A stretch of DNA of 64,000 nt from Filimonas sp. (GCA_017306865.1 JAFKHH010000011.1:186001-250000), one strand, 5' to 3'. Shown: positions 53,892-63,640, numbered from the stretch's first letter. The notes: generated by a model not told the origin, from the letters alone. Numbers and translations: made by a program.

Positions 53892-54875
53892 ATGAACACA
53901 CAATCACAGATTATCGTTACGGGTGCTGCAGGCTTTATCGGTTCTTGTATGGTAGGCTACTTAAATGCAGCAGGCTATCATAATCTCATCCTCGTAGATG
54001 ACTTTGGTGTAGAAAATAAAAGAAAGAATTGGGAAGGAAAAGAGTACGTACGTACGGTAGAGCGCCAGGGATTGTTTGAGTGGCTGAAAGAAAACGATCC
54101 TGCTGTTGAATATGTGATTCATCTAGGTGCGCGTACAGATACCACAGAGTTTGACTATGCAGTGCATGAAGAGCTGAACGTGCAGTACTCAAAAGATATG
54201 TGGGCATACTGCACCGAAAAACAAATACCATTGATCTATGCGTCATCTGCTGCTACTTATGGTGCAGGTGAGCATGGCTATGATGATAATCATGAAGTGG
54301 TAGAAAAATTACATCCACTTAATCCTTACGGCGTAAGTAAAAATGAATTTGATAAATGGGCATTGAAGCAAACTGCAATGCCTCCGTTTTGGGCCGGGTT
54401 GAAATTTTTCAACGTATATGGCCCGAATGAATCACATAAAGCCCGCATGGCAAGTGTGATCTTTCATTCCTTTAACCAGGTTAATAAAGATGGTATTGTA
54501 AAGTTGTTCAAAAGCCACAGGCCCGATTTTGAAGATGGGCAACAGTTACGCGATTTCGTATATGTAAAAGACCTGGTGAAAGTGATCACCTGGCTAATGA
54601 CAACGCCTGGCGTTGCAAATGGTTTATATAATTTAGGAACAGGGCAGGCGCGTAGTTTTTACGATCTTGCTGCTGCTACTTTCCGCGGCTTAGACCTTGA
54701 GCCCAATATAGTGTTCATCGATATGCCGGAAGATATACGCGATAAATATCAATACTTCACTGAAGCAAATATGCAAAAGCTGCGCAATGCAGGTTATACA
54801 GAATCATTCTATTCCCTGGAAGAGGGCGTAGATGATTATGTACGCAATTATTTGAGAACCGGTTCTCTTTATTAG
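53892..54875 (+). CDS. hldD: ADP-L-glycero-D-manno-heptose 6-epimerase
   Basis: The 327-residue extended SDR has the NADP-binding GAAGFIGS (about 12-19), HLGARTDTTE with the family's distinctive Thr-rich loop, and the catalytic YGVSK pair (YxxxK). LKFFNVYGPNE is also typical. It epimerises ADP-heptose for lipopolysaccharide core. Together with the GT9 gene at 39 kb it indicates a heptose-containing LPS core. The C-terminal region ends with YVRNYLRTGSLY. Confidence 0.95.
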   Translation: MNTQSQIIVTGAAGFIGSCMVGYLNAAGYHNLILVDDFGVENKRKNWEGKEYVRTVERQGLFEWLKENDPAVEYVIHLGARTDTTEFDYAVHEELNVQYSKDMWAYCTEKQIPLIYASSAATYGAGEHGYDDNHEVVEKLHPLNPYGVSKNEFDKWALKQTAMPPFWAGLKFFNVYGPNESHKARMASVIFHSFNQVNKDGIVKLFKSHRPDFEDGQQLRDFVYVKDLVKVITWLMTTPGVANGLYNLGTGQARSFYDLAAATFRGLDLEPNIVFIDMPEDIRDKYQYFTEANMQKLRNAGYTESFYSLEEGVDDYVRNYLRTGSLY

Positions 54876-54886
54876 TCTGATAGATA

Positions 54887-54960
54887 GGGTTGCATGGCTA
54901 CATGATTTAATTGTTTGAAGACAGCGTAACAATTAAACCATTACACCATGTAAGAATGTA
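54887..54960. repeat. Imperfect inverted repeat (TTAACCATTACACC family)
   Basis: gcatggctacatgatttaat (54891 on) and attaaaccattacaccatgt (54931 on) are approximate reverse complements. Confidence 0.5.
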
Positions 54961-54989
54961 TTTAGGCAGGAAATTTACCGGATGTAATC

Positions 54990-55018
54990 TTTTTTGTTAA
55001 CAAAAAAATTACTTTCGG
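54990..55018 (+). promoter_or_regulatory. Candidate promoter with palindrome upstream of the ECF sigma gene
   Basis: The perfect palindrome ttttttgttaacaaaaaa (54990-55007) overlaps the presumed -33 area, followed by TACTTTCG (about 55010-55017), an imperfect TAnnTTTG box. The ATG at 55022 follows at once, so the transcript would be nearly leaderless. Confidence 0.35.
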
Positions 55019-55021
55019 GCA

Positions 55022-55651
55022 ATGGCATCCTCCCTATCATCATGCACAGACCAGGATCTGCTGGTTCAACTGCGTCAAGATGACCGGCAAGCTTTTATAG
55101 CTATCTACGACCGGCATTGGGCTGGCTTGTTGCAATACGTGATAGGGATTGTTAAGAACCTGCCTGATGCAGAAGATATATTACAGGAACTTTTTACTTC
55201 TATCTGGCGCAGGCGTACCGAATTGCAAATAGAGCAATCCCTTGCTACCTACTTATATGCCGCAGCTAAATATTTATCCATCAGGTATGTTGAGAAAAAT
55301 ATGGACAGGTATGCGAAGCTGTCCAGCCTCGTTACGCCATCCTTTCACAATGAAACAGGAGAGCAGGCATTAACGCTAAAAGAGATCCAGTTTCAGACCG
55401 AACAAGTGGTAAGCGCTATGCCGGCACGCATGCGCCAGGCTTTTACACTTAGCCGCAACAGTCATCTCAGTTATAAAGAAATAGCAAAGCAGATGAATGT
55501 TTCTGAAGAAACCGTGAAAAAGCAGATCAAGCGGGCATTACGCATACTTCGCGCCCGGCTTGGCGATCGTGTTTTTCTTCTTGCACTGCTTACTTCCCCA
55601 CAATTATTATATTTTTTTTCTGCTGCTGTCCCCCTGCCATCCTTCCAATGA
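55022..55651 (+). CDS. ECF sigma factor (FecI-like)
   Basis: The 209-residue protein has sigma region 2 (about 28-95, with NLPDAEDILQELFTSIWRRR) and region 4 (about 130-185, with SYKEIAKQMNVSEETVKKQI as the helix-turn-helix). It fits the Bacteroidota FecI-like group. It is the first gene of a sigma-FecR-SusC-SusD unit, and the STN domain of the SusC should relay ligand binding to FecR and release this sigma. Confidence 0.92.
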   Translation: MASSLSSCTDQDLLVQLRQDDRQAFIAIYDRHWAGLLQYVIGIVKNLPDAEDILQELFTSIWRRRTELQIEQSLATYLYAAAKYLSIRYVEKNMDRYAKLSSLVTPSFHNETGEQALTLKEIQFQTEQVVSAMPARMRQAFTLSRNSHLSYKEIAKQMNVSEETVKKQIKRALRILRARLGDRVFLLALLTSPQLLYFFSAAVPLPSFQ

Positions 55652-55713
55652 CACCTATATGAGGAAACTGGTATCCTAAACCCAAGAAGGATAATAATGC
55701 CGGTTGTTCATAT

Positions 55714-56874
55714 ATGGAAAACAAAGTATTTCAAGAGTTATTACAAAAATACCTGGCCGGACTTTGCAGCCCGGAAGAGCTGGTTATAATAGATAACTGG
55801 CTGGCTTCCGTACAGCAGGTGGATCATACGCCATTGTCTGATGCTGAGCAGCTCGCCGCAGGCCAGCGTATGCGTGAACGCATGTTGGACATGCTGGATA
55901 AGGACGTTGCAGCACAAACATCTGTACGCAGAATGAACTTTAAGTGGATGGCTGCGGCTGCCATATTGCTTTTGATTGCCGGGGCAGCTACTGTATGGTT
56001 TATGAACAGGCCCGCTGCTGTGAATGATGCGAGACGTGAGGCCAGTTTTAAAATTATGCCGGGCAAAGAAGGTGCGATTCTTACACTCAGTAATGGGAAA
56101 CAAATACTCCTTGATAGCACGTCCGATGGTGTAGTTGCACATGAAGAAAACAGTACGGCAATGAAGTCGAATGGCGAGCTTGTTTATACCGGTGTTACAG
56201 ATGAAACGCCGGTGTACAATACATTAACAACCCCTGCTGGCAGAACATTCGCAATTACGCTTCCTGACGGAACAAAAGTGTGGTTGAACGCATCCAGTTC
56301 TATCACCTATCCCATAAGCTTTCCGGGTAAAGAAAGAAGGGTTTCCATGACAGGGGAGGCCTATTTCGAAGTAAAGCATGATGAGCAAAAGCCCTTTTAT
56401 GTAGTTACTGAAGGACAGGTAACCGAAGATCTGGGCACCAGCTTCAACATAAATGCTTACGCGGATGAAGATGCTGTACGTACCACATTGCTGGAAGGTG
56501 GCGCGCGCGTATGGAAAGAGGATGCAAAGTCTGCTACACCAGCAACAGGCAAAAATCTTGTGTTGCGACCAGGGGAGCAGGCAGAGCAATCAAAAGGTGA
56601 ATTAGTATTACGGAAATCAGTAGATACCGAAGCCGTTATTGCATGGAAGAATGGCAAATTCCAATTCAACAGTGCAGACCTGCCATCTATTCTGCGCCAG
56701 GCAGCACGCTGGTATGGAGTAACTATTGTGTATGAGACACAAGTGCCGGATACTTTTACCGGGGGACTACCGCGTAGCTCAGATATAAACGAATTACTGC
56801 ATATACTGGAGGGTACAGGCAAAGTGCGCTTTGCAATCCAGGGACAAAAAATTATCGTTCACCCTGTTAAATAA
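55714..56874 (+). CDS. FecR family anti-sigma/sigma regulator
   Basis: The 386-residue protein has a cytoplasmic N-terminal part, one membrane segment (about 78-96, AAAILLLIAGAATVWF), the FecR domain (about 165-265, with PAGRTFAITLPDGTKVWLNAS and FEVKHDEQKPF) and a C-terminal DUF4974 (about 305-386, with DLPSILRQAARWYGVTI). It probably holds the ECF sigma inactive and responds to the SusC STN signal. It starts 62 bases after the sigma gene. Confidence 0.93.
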   Translation: MENKVFQELLQKYLAGLCSPEELVIIDNWLASVQQVDHTPLSDAEQLAAGQRMRERMLDMLDKDVAAQTSVRRMNFKWMAAAAILLLIAGAATVWFMNRPAAVNDARREASFKIMPGKEGAILTLSNGKQILLDSTSDGVVAHEENSTAMKSNGELVYTGVTDETPVYNTLTTPAGRTFAITLPDGTKVWLNASSSITYPISFPGKERRVSMTGEAYFEVKHDEQKPFYVVTEGQVTEDLGTSFNINAYADEDAVRTTLLEGGARVWKEDAKSATPATGKNLVLRPGEQAEQSKGELVLRKSVDTEAVIAWKNGKFQFNSADLPSILRQAARWYGVTIVYETQVPDTFTGGLPRSSDINELLHILEGTGKVRFAIQGQKIIVHPVK

Positions 56875-56913
56875 AACAAACACTGTTATGACTTGATTAA
56901 CTACTAAACAAAA

Positions 56914-56938
56914 ACGCCCCGTGGACTAGACGGAGCGT
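56914..56938 (+). promoter_or_regulatory. Hairpin in the leader between FecR and SusC genes
   Basis: acgccccgt (56914-56922) pairs with acggagcgt (56930-56938) with one mismatch, around ggactag. It may set the large difference in expression usual between regulators and SusC, but its role is not shown. Confidence 0.4.
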
Positions 56939-56966
56939 CAGCATCCTGGCACATCCCAACGGGAAA

Positions 56967-59900
56967 ATGATGGGACATTACTCAGAACTACTAAATCATA
57001 CCAAAACTATGTTTTTAAAAGCTTATTTGTTTCCGGTGCCTATTAAAAAAAGGCCCGGCAGCCCGGCGTATGCTTTTTCATTAACACGCAGGCTGGCAAC
57101 TACAAGAGAAAAATTGAGTACAATTATGAAACTGACTGCTATTATGTTATTGCTCGGTTGTTTTTGTGCAAACGCCCGCGGCATTAGCCAGACGGTAACG
57201 CTCTCCAAAGATGCGACCAGTCTGAAGGCTATCTTTCATGACATTGAAGCACAGACAGGCTACCAGTTTTTTTTCAGTGATAATGACCTGAAAACTGCAG
57301 GAAAAATCTCTATTCATGTAAATAAGGCTTCTCTTGCGGAAGCGCTTCAGCATTGTTTCACAGGTTCTTCACTTGATTACAAGATCATAGGTAAAACAGT
57401 CGTAGTGCGCATAAAAGAGCAGCCGGAGAAAACAACCGGAGCGCAAGTGTTCAATTATGCCTACGTAAAAGAGATCGTGATCAACGGTACTATTACCAAT
57501 GAAGATGGTTTGCCTTTAGAAGGTGCATTGGTAGCCGTAAAAGGAAAGAGTGCAAAAACAACAAGTGATAAAAGTGGTGCATTCACCATTAGGTGCGCAC
57601 TAAATGATGTTTTACAAATATCCTACATTGGCTATCGCAGTAAAGAAATACCTGTAATAAACGAAAACAACATTACGGTGCAACTGGCTACCATGTCTAA
57701 GGAACTGGAAGAAACTGTGGTAGTGGCATACGGAAAAGTAAAGAAGAATGTGTACACAGGTGCGGCAGCGCAAATAAACTCTGCCGTGTTTGAAAACAGG
57801 CCGTTGGACAACGTGAACAATGCGATTGTTGGTGCTGCGCCCGGCATTCAGACTACTACATCCGGCGGTGCGCCAGGTAGTGGTCCTTCTATACGCCTTA
57901 GAGGTTTTGGTTCTTACAGTGCCTCCAGCGCTCCGCTATACGTAGTGGACGGAGCGCCGTATGATGGCGCTATCAGTGCATTGAACCCCGCAGACGTGGC
58001 TTCTATCTCTGTACTGAAAGACGCCTCTACGTCTGCATTATATGGCTCAAGAGCAGCGAATGGTGTGATCATTATTACAACCAAAAATGGCAAGTCCTCC
58101 AAAAATAAATTATCCTTCCGTGGCAGTACCGGCATCGTAAGACGCGGCCTGTCGGAGTATGACCGTGTAAACGCTTACGACTACTATCCGCTGATGTGGG
58201 AAGCGTACAAAAATAGCCTGGTGTATGGCTCTGCTGCCATTCCCTCAGATGATGCAGCCAAACTGGCTTCTGGCTTATATCCACGTAATACTTCCGGCTT
58301 GCAAGTATATAATGGCGGCGCTTACAGCGACATCAGTCAGTTGCTGGTGTACAACCCCTTCAACGTAGGTTCTACGTCTATCGTAGATGTAAATGGTAAA
58401 ATGAATCCATCTGCACAATTGCTGTATGGTGATGATCTTGACTGGAGTAAAGCTGCAGAACAGGGCGGACGTTCCAGGCAGGATTACCAGATGTCTTTCG
58501 GTGGTGGTGGAGATAATGCAGACTATTATGGCTCGTTTGGCTATACCAGTACCAAAGGGTATCTCATAAAGTCGGATATGAAACGTTACAACGGACGTAT
58601 CAATGTTACAGCACGTCCTACTACATGGTTTAAAACCGGCATTAATATGGCTGGCTCTGTTGTAAAAGCAAACCAGGATAACACCGGCAGCAATACCGGC
58701 ATCGTAAACCCGTTTTATTTTTCCAGGTATGCTGCGCCTATTTATCCCGTATATCTGCATGATGCAACTACGGGTGCATACATCCTGGATGCAAATGGTA
58801 ACAAGCAATATGATATTGGTAATGGCAGGCCATACAACGCAGGAAGAAATGCGATACAGGAAAACCTGCTGAATGACAGGGTGAGTAACCGCAACCTGCT
58901 AAACGGACGTGGTTTTGCAGAAGTGTCTTTCCTGAAAAATTTCAAGGCAACAGTTAATATGAGTGTTGACCTGCAAAATGATCTTGAGCAAGACTATGAT
59001 AATACCATAGTTGGTGACGGTGCGCCTGCGGGAAGAGCAAAAAGATATACAGAAAAAACACTTAGCTATACTTTTAACCAGTTAGTTGGCTATACGAATG
59101 GTTGGGGTAAACATCATGTAGATGTATTAGCAGGCCACGAGACATACGATCTTACTTATAATTATCTCTATGGCTACAAGCAAGGTCAGATTGTAGATGG
59201 TATTACCGAATTGCCAAACTTCTCTACGATCAATAGTGTTACCTCACAGACAGACCGTAAGAAAATAGAAAGCTACCTGTCTCGCGCCAGTTATGACTTT
59301 GATGGCAAGTATGCCTTGTCTGCATCTTTCCGTAGAGATGGTAATTCTAAGTTTGCACCGGATGTACGCTGGGCAAATTTCTGGTCAGTAGGTGGCGCAT
59401 GGAACATAACGCAGGAACGATTCATGAAGCCTGTTACGGTACTGAACCAACTTAAATTGAGAGCCTCTTATGGTAAAGTAGGTAATGATGGCGGTATCGA
59501 TTATTATGCTTACCAGGCATTCTATAACCTGGGACGTAACAATGCCGCAGAACCTGGTTTTATACAAGGAACGCTTTCCAATTATGAATTAACCTGGGAG
59601 TCTAACAATAGCCTTGATATTGGTGTTGACTTCTCCTTGCTGAATAACAGGTTGTCTGGTAGCATTGATTATTTCAACAGGCAATCATCTGGTATGATCT
59701 TCAGTGTGCCGCAACCATTATCAAACGGTGGTACAACAAGCGGTGGTTATACTGTAAATACCAACGTAGGTAATATGTACAACAGAGGTATTGAAGTACA
59801 GTTAGTAGGGCAGATAGTGAAAACAAAAGATTTCTCTTATACACTTACAACAAACTTCACCACATTCAGGAACAGGATTACGAAGATGCCTGATGGTCAA

Positions 59901-60620
59901 CCCAACATCATCAACGGTACAAAACAATTAAGTGTAGGGCATTCTATTTATGATTTTTACCTGCGTCACTTTTATGGTGTAGACCAAAACACAGGGGAAG
60001 CGTTGTACACAGCGTTAAGTTATGATCCTGCCAACCCGGGCACAACACGCATTATTGCTAAAGGGGATGGTACACAGGACACGGTAACAAGTACGATCGG
60101 CAATGCAAAATATTCTTATGTAGGTGCATCTTCTATTCCTAAGTTTTATGGAAGTATCAGCAATGAGTTTACATACAAAAATTTCACACTCTCTTTCCTG
60201 TTAACCTATCAGGTGGGCGGAAAAGTATTTGACGGCAGTTATGCAGACCTTATGTCCGGCGGTAAATACGGAACAGCGTTGTCTACAGATGCATTAAGAC
60301 GTTGGCAAAAACCAGGAGATGTAACAGATGTGCCGAGAATGGATAATGCAAGAATGTCTGACTTTGGCGGCACCAGCGACAGATGGCTTACAAATGGTTC
60401 TTACCTGAACATCAATAACGTAATGTTGTCTTACCGCATTCCGAGAAAATGGTTGTCAAGAATAACCGCGCGTGATGCAAGCATCTACGTTTCCGGTGAA
60501 AACCTCCATCTCTTCTCTGCAAGAAAGGGTATGAACGTAATGGAAACATTCTCCGGTACCACTTCCAACTCTTATTCCTATAACCGTATTATGACTGTAG
60601 GTCTTAATCTAAATTTTTAA
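56967..60620 (+). CDS. SusC/RagA family TonB-linked outer membrane protein with STN domain
   Basis: The 1217-residue open frame has an STN/Secretin signalling domain (about 65-150, VTLSKDATSLKAIFHDIEAQ), a carboxypeptidase-like beta-sandwich (about 170-250), the plug (ETVVVAYGKVKKNVYTG) and a barrel ending in VGLNLNF. The STN domain marks it as a transducer that signals to the FecR upstream. The start is uncertain: ATGs at 56967, 57009 and 57126 are all in frame, and 57126 gives an ordinary signal peptide (MKLTAIMLLLGCF). The ligand is unknown. Confidence 0.94.
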   Translation: MMGHYSELLNHTKTMFLKAYLFPVPIKKRPGSPAYAFSLTRRLATTREKLSTIMKLTAIMLLLGCFCANARGISQTVTLSKDATSLKAIFHDIEAQTGYQFFFSDNDLKTAGKISIHVNKASLAEALQHCFTGSSLDYKIIGKTVVVRIKEQPEKTTGAQVFNYAYVKEIVINGTITNEDGLPLEGALVAVKGKSAKTTSDKSGAFTIRCALNDVLQISYIGYRSKEIPVINENNITVQLATMSKELEETVVVAYGKVKKNVYTGAAAQINSAVFENRPLDNVNNAIVGAAPGIQTTTSGGAPGSGPSIRLRGFGSYSASSAPLYVVDGAPYDGAISALNPADVASISVLKDASTSALYGSRAANGVIIITTKNGKSSKNKLSFRGSTGIVRRGLSEYDRVNAYDYYPLMWEAYKNSLVYGSAAIPSDDAAKLASGLYPRNTSGLQVYNGGAYSDISQLLVYNPFNVGSTSIVDVNGKMNPSAQLLYGDDLDWSKAAEQGGRSRQDYQMSFGGGGDNADYYGSFGYTSTKGYLIKSDMKRYNGRINVTARPTTWFKTGINMAGSVVKANQDNTGSNTGIVNPFYFSRYAAPIYPVYLHDATTGAYILDANGNKQYDIGNGRPYNAGRNAIQENLLNDRVSNRNLLNGRGFAEVSFLKNFKATVNMSVDLQNDLEQDYDNTIVGDGAPAGRAKRYTEKTLSYTFNQLVGYTNGWGKHHVDVLAGHETYDLTYNYLYGYKQGQIVDGITELPNFSTINSVTSQTDRKKIESYLSRASYDFDGKYALSASFRRDGNSKFAPDVRWANFWSVGGAWNITQERFMKPVTVLNQLKLRASYGKVGNDGGIDYYAYQAFYNLGRNNAAEPGFIQGTLSNYELTWESNNSLDIGVDFSLLNNRLSGSIDYFNRQSSGMIFSVPQPLSNGGTTSGGYTVNTNVGNMYNRGIEVQLVGQIVKTKDFSYTLTTNFTTFRNRITKMPDGQPNIINGTKQLSVGHSIYDFYLRHFYGVDQNTGEALYTALSYDPANPGTTRIIAKGDGTQDTVTSTIGNAKYSYVGASSIPKFYGSISNEFTYKNFTLSFLLTYQVGGKVFDGSYADLMSGGKYGTALSTDALRRWQKPGDVTDVPRMDNARMSDFGGTSDRWLTNGSYLNINNVMLSYRIPRKWLSRITARDASIYVSGENLHLFSARKGMNVMETFSGTTSNSYSYNRIMTVGLNLNF

Positions 60621-60623
60621 AGA

Positions 60624-62126
60624 ATGAAAAAGATAACGCTCTTCACATACAAAAGATATATGGTGTTAATGCCGTTGATGTTCGCGCTGCTTTTTTCATC
60701 CTGCAGCAAAGATTATCTTGACACTAACCCAACAGACCAGGTGGCAACTGCTGATGCGTTCAGCACTACTAAAAATGCCTGGGCTGCATTGAATGGTATT
60801 CACCGCCTGCTTTATAGCCAGTTCTATAGCAACCAGGACCAGGGCGGACAAAGCGGTAATATGATCTATATGGAATCATTAGGTGAAGACCTGGTGATGA
60901 CAGGCCAGTCAAACGGCTGGTACATTACCGCGTACAAATGGCAGACGCATCGCGTAGCCACAAACAAAGTGCCTTACTATAACTACCTGTTCTATTATAC
61001 CATTATTGGTAATGCAAACATGATCATTGCCAACGTAGATAAAGCTGACGGTCCGGATGCTGATAAAAAAGCGATCAAGGGTGAAGCGCTGGCATACAGG
61101 GCATGGGCGTACCACCAGATGATACAATTGTTTGGCATTCGCTATGACGCCGGTGCAACAAATGAAACCCCAGGCCTGCCGCTCGTGCTGGAGCCAACAA
61201 CTGCGGCTACACCACGCTCAAGCGTAGCAAAAGTGTACTTGCAGATCAATGCTGATCTTAACAGTGCTATGGGCCTGTTGAAAGATTACAAAAGGGCAAA
61301 CGCTTCTCACCTGAACCTGAACGTAGCACAGGGATTGAAGGCAAGAGTTGCGCTTACACAACAGAACTGGGATAGTGCTGCTTACTATGCTAAAGTGGCG
61401 CGTGATGGATTCGCTCTCATGTCCACTACGCAATACACTGCTGGCTTTAATGACTATACCAATCCTGAATGGATCTGGGGTTCTCACCAGGTAGCAGACC
61501 AGACATCTTATGCGTATTCATTCTTCGCTTTTATGTCTGCAAACTATAATTCTACAAATATTAAAACCAATCCTAAAGCTATCTTCTCAAAATTGTATGC
61601 GCAGATCTCTGCAACAGATGTACGTAAACAACTGTGGGATTCAACAGGTAAAAACACAGCCTTCCCGATTCCGCCAAGTGGCACAAGGAAAGCGTATATG
61701 AACAAGAAGTTTCTTGTTGTAGACCAGGGTAGCAGTATAGGTGACCTTCCGCTTATGCGTTCAGCAGAAATGTACCTGATACAGGCAGAAGCTGAAGCAA
61801 GGGCAGGTAAAACGGCTAATGCGCAAGCTACACTGTACACACTGGCTGTACAAAGGGATAGTAAGTACAAGCAAAGTGCAAGAACAGGTGATGACCTGAT
61901 AGCAGAAATACTAGTACAAAGAAGAATAGAGTTGTGGGGCGAAGGCTTCCGCTTCTACGACCTGAAGCGTACAAATGCAGCGCTTGACAGAACCGGCGGC
62001 AACCATGATAATGGCCTGACTGGCGGACTGATGCAAGTGCCTGCGGGTGATGTGCGCTGGCAGTTCCTGATACCACAAGACGAGATCAACAACTCTAATG
62101 GAGTTGTTACGCAGAATCCGCTCTAG
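60624..62126 (+). CDS. SusD/RagB family nutrient-binding lipoprotein
   Basis: The 500-residue protein has a lipoprotein signal with C27 (FSSC) and the SusD start KDYLDTNPTDQV, TPR-like helices (GEALAYRAWAYHQMIQLFG), and the C-terminal RRIELWGEGFRFYDLKR segment. It starts four bases after the SusC stop, so translation is likely coupled. It ends the sigma-FecR-SusC-SusD unit; no catabolic enzyme follows. Confidence 0.95.
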   Translation: MKKITLFTYKRYMVLMPLMFALLFSSCSKDYLDTNPTDQVATADAFSTTKNAWAALNGIHRLLYSQFYSNQDQGGQSGNMIYMESLGEDLVMTGQSNGWYITAYKWQTHRVATNKVPYYNYLFYYTIIGNANMIIANVDKADGPDADKKAIKGEALAYRAWAYHQMIQLFGIRYDAGATNETPGLPLVLEPTTAATPRSSVAKVYLQINADLNSAMGLLKDYKRANASHLNLNVAQGLKARVALTQQNWDSAAYYAKVARDGFALMSTTQYTAGFNDYTNPEWIWGSHQVADQTSYAYSFFAFMSANYNSTNIKTNPKAIFSKLYAQISATDVRKQLWDSTGKNTAFPIPPSGTRKAYMNKKFLVVDQGSSIGDLPLMRSAEMYLIQAEAEARAGKTANAQATLYTLAVQRDSKYKQSARTGDDLIAEILVQRRIELWGEGFRFYDLKRTNAALDRTGGNHDNGLTGGLMQVPAGDVRWQFLIPQDEINNSNGVVTQNPL

Positions 62127-62139
62127 GTAGGGAATTGGT

Positions 62140-62225
62140 ATATAGGGTTTATAAGGTATGTAAAGTATATACTGTCTCGGACTTTATATACCCTATATAC
62201 CTTATAAACCCTATATACTTTTATA
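62140..62225. repeat. Long imperfect hairpin of TATAAACCTTATATAC units
   Basis: The left arm tatagggtttataaggtatg (62141 on) and right arm accttataaaccctatatac (62200 on) are close reverse complements; the same units occur at 46.3 and 41.45 kb. It lies directly after susD. Confidence 0.7.
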
Positions 62226-62245
62226 AAGTTGTCTGACTAAGTCTT

Positions 62246-62503
62246 AAGGAGAAACGTCTGGCCTCAGAAAAGCTGCGTTAAGAAAATTGGAGTGAACGCC
62301 GGAAAAATCCATTGCTGTTTGAGCCAGGCACAACTTACCTGCTCACGCTGTAAGCGGCGAGTTCAATGGATTTCGGTGGGCAGGACAATTTTTAGCCTGC
62401 TTTTCTGGAGCCTTGATTTTTTTGGTTACTTTTTGTATCAAGACAAAAAGTAACACCGTCGGTAGACAAATGAAAGCTTACAATTCAACAATACAGTAAA
62501 CTT
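62246..62503 (-). repeat. Dispersed structured repeat, copy 2
   Basis: The reverse complement matches copy 1 (41101-41356) along most of its length, with identical blocks at 62419-62485 (67 bases) and 62378-62407 (30 bases). The hairpin gttactttttgt/acaaaaagtaac is at 62425-62454. It ends just upstream of the metallophosphoesterase start. Confidence 0.85.
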
Positions 62504-62515
62504 AATTAGACACTA

Positions 62516-63640
62516 ATGAAGCGTTCACACACTTCCCCATTCACCCACATGCGAAGATTATTCAACGCATTCTTGTTGGCCGTTATTACGCTCAGCGTTA
62601 CGGCACAGGATAAAAGCATATCCTGCGATGGCCCTTACATTTTTTATAAGAACAACCTGGTGTATAGTAAAAGTATTATAGATGGGAAGGTGTGTATAGA
62701 TAGTTTTCCTGCGAAAGAAAAAGCAAAACATATTTTACAAGTGCAGGTAGCAGCGCATCCCGAATGGGCATTCCCTGTGCAGTTACAGGAAACAATTACA
62801 CCCCGCCCCGCTGTACATGCTGCTACAGATAAAATGTTTTTTCTGTCAGATATAGAAGGAGAGTTCGAAGCATTCCGGTCGCTTCTCATCGGGAATAAAA
62901 TAATGGATGAAAAGTATAACTGGATATTTGGAAATAACAGGCTGGTAATAGCGGGAGATCTGTTTGACAGGGGGAATGAAGTAGCGCAGTACATCTGGCT
63001 GTTGTATAAACTGGAGTATGATGCGCGCAGCCATGGTGGTGATGTACATGTAGTATTAGGCAATCACGATATTATGAACCTGAAGGGCGACTTCAGGTAT
63101 GTGCAACCAGCATACATGAACAATGCTGCATTGTTAAACGAATCGTATGCTGCACTCTATGGCAATAACACAGAACTAGGCCGCTGGCTTCGAAGTAAAA
63201 ATATTGTAGAAAAGATCGGCGATCTATTGGTATTGCATGGTGGTGTCTCGCCCGAAGCGATCAGTAAACAATTTTCATTGGAAAGGATCAATACTAGTTG
63301 CCGTCCTTTTTATGATACGCCAATTAAACAGATCCCTGATTCAGTAAAAGCTTTTTTAGGAAACACTGGTTTATTCTGGTACAGGGATTATTTTTCAAAA
63401 GATGTGGATTGTACGCGCACAATCGATAGTACTTGTTCGTTCTACGGCGTAAAGCAGATTGTTGTAGGGCATACCATTACTAAAGAAAATATTGCGCTCT
63501 ACAGGCAAGCTACAATAGTAGGATTGGATGTAAACCAGCATAAAGGACAACACGCAGCAGCATTGTGGGAACGCAAGCAATGGCAGGTAACTGATAATAA
63601 AGGAAACCATGCACCTATGCCAGCGATTGCCGCTTTCTGA
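62516..63640 (+). CDS. Secreted calcineurin-like metallophosphoesterase
   Basis: The 374-residue open frame has a signal peptide ending near TAQ (30); the ATG at 62549 (MRRLFNAFLLAV) is an alternative start. The phosphoesterase motifs are SDIEG (D112; the usual His is replaced by Glu114), GDLFDRG (G147-G153), LGNHD (181-185), VLHGGVSPEA and VVGHTITK. It resembles the PPP-type serine/threonine phosphatase layout and probably works in the periplasm. The substrate is unknown. It is upstream of proC, on the same strand. Confidence 0.87.
   Translation: MKRSHTSPFTHMRRLFNAFLLAVITLSVTAQDKSISCDGPYIFYKNNLVYSKSIIDGKVCIDSFPAKEKAKHILQVQVAAHPEWAFPVQLQETITPRPAVHAATDKMFFLSDIEGEFEAFRSLLIGNKIMDEKYNWIFGNNRLVIAGDLFDRGNEVAQYIWLLYKLEYDARSHGGDVHVVLGNHDIMNLKGDFRYVQPAYMNNAALLNESYAALYGNNTELGRWLRSKNIVEKIGDLLVLHGGVSPEAISKQFSLERINTSCRPFYDTPIKQIPDSVKAFLGNTGLFWYRDYFSKDVDCTRTIDSTCSFYGVKQIVVGHTITKENIALYRQATIVGLDVNQHKGQHAAALWERKQWQVTDNKGNHAPMPAIAAF

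Larger units (their letters stand above)
62127..62515. other. Intergenic region with ATATACC repeat and dispersed repeat
   Basis: The 389 bases begin with tatagggtttataaggtatg and complementary cataccttataaaccctata-like text (62140-62220), which form a long imperfect hairpin that could terminate the SusCD transcript. Copy 2 of the dispersed repeat (62246-62503) follows. No ORF is supported. Confidence 0.5.
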
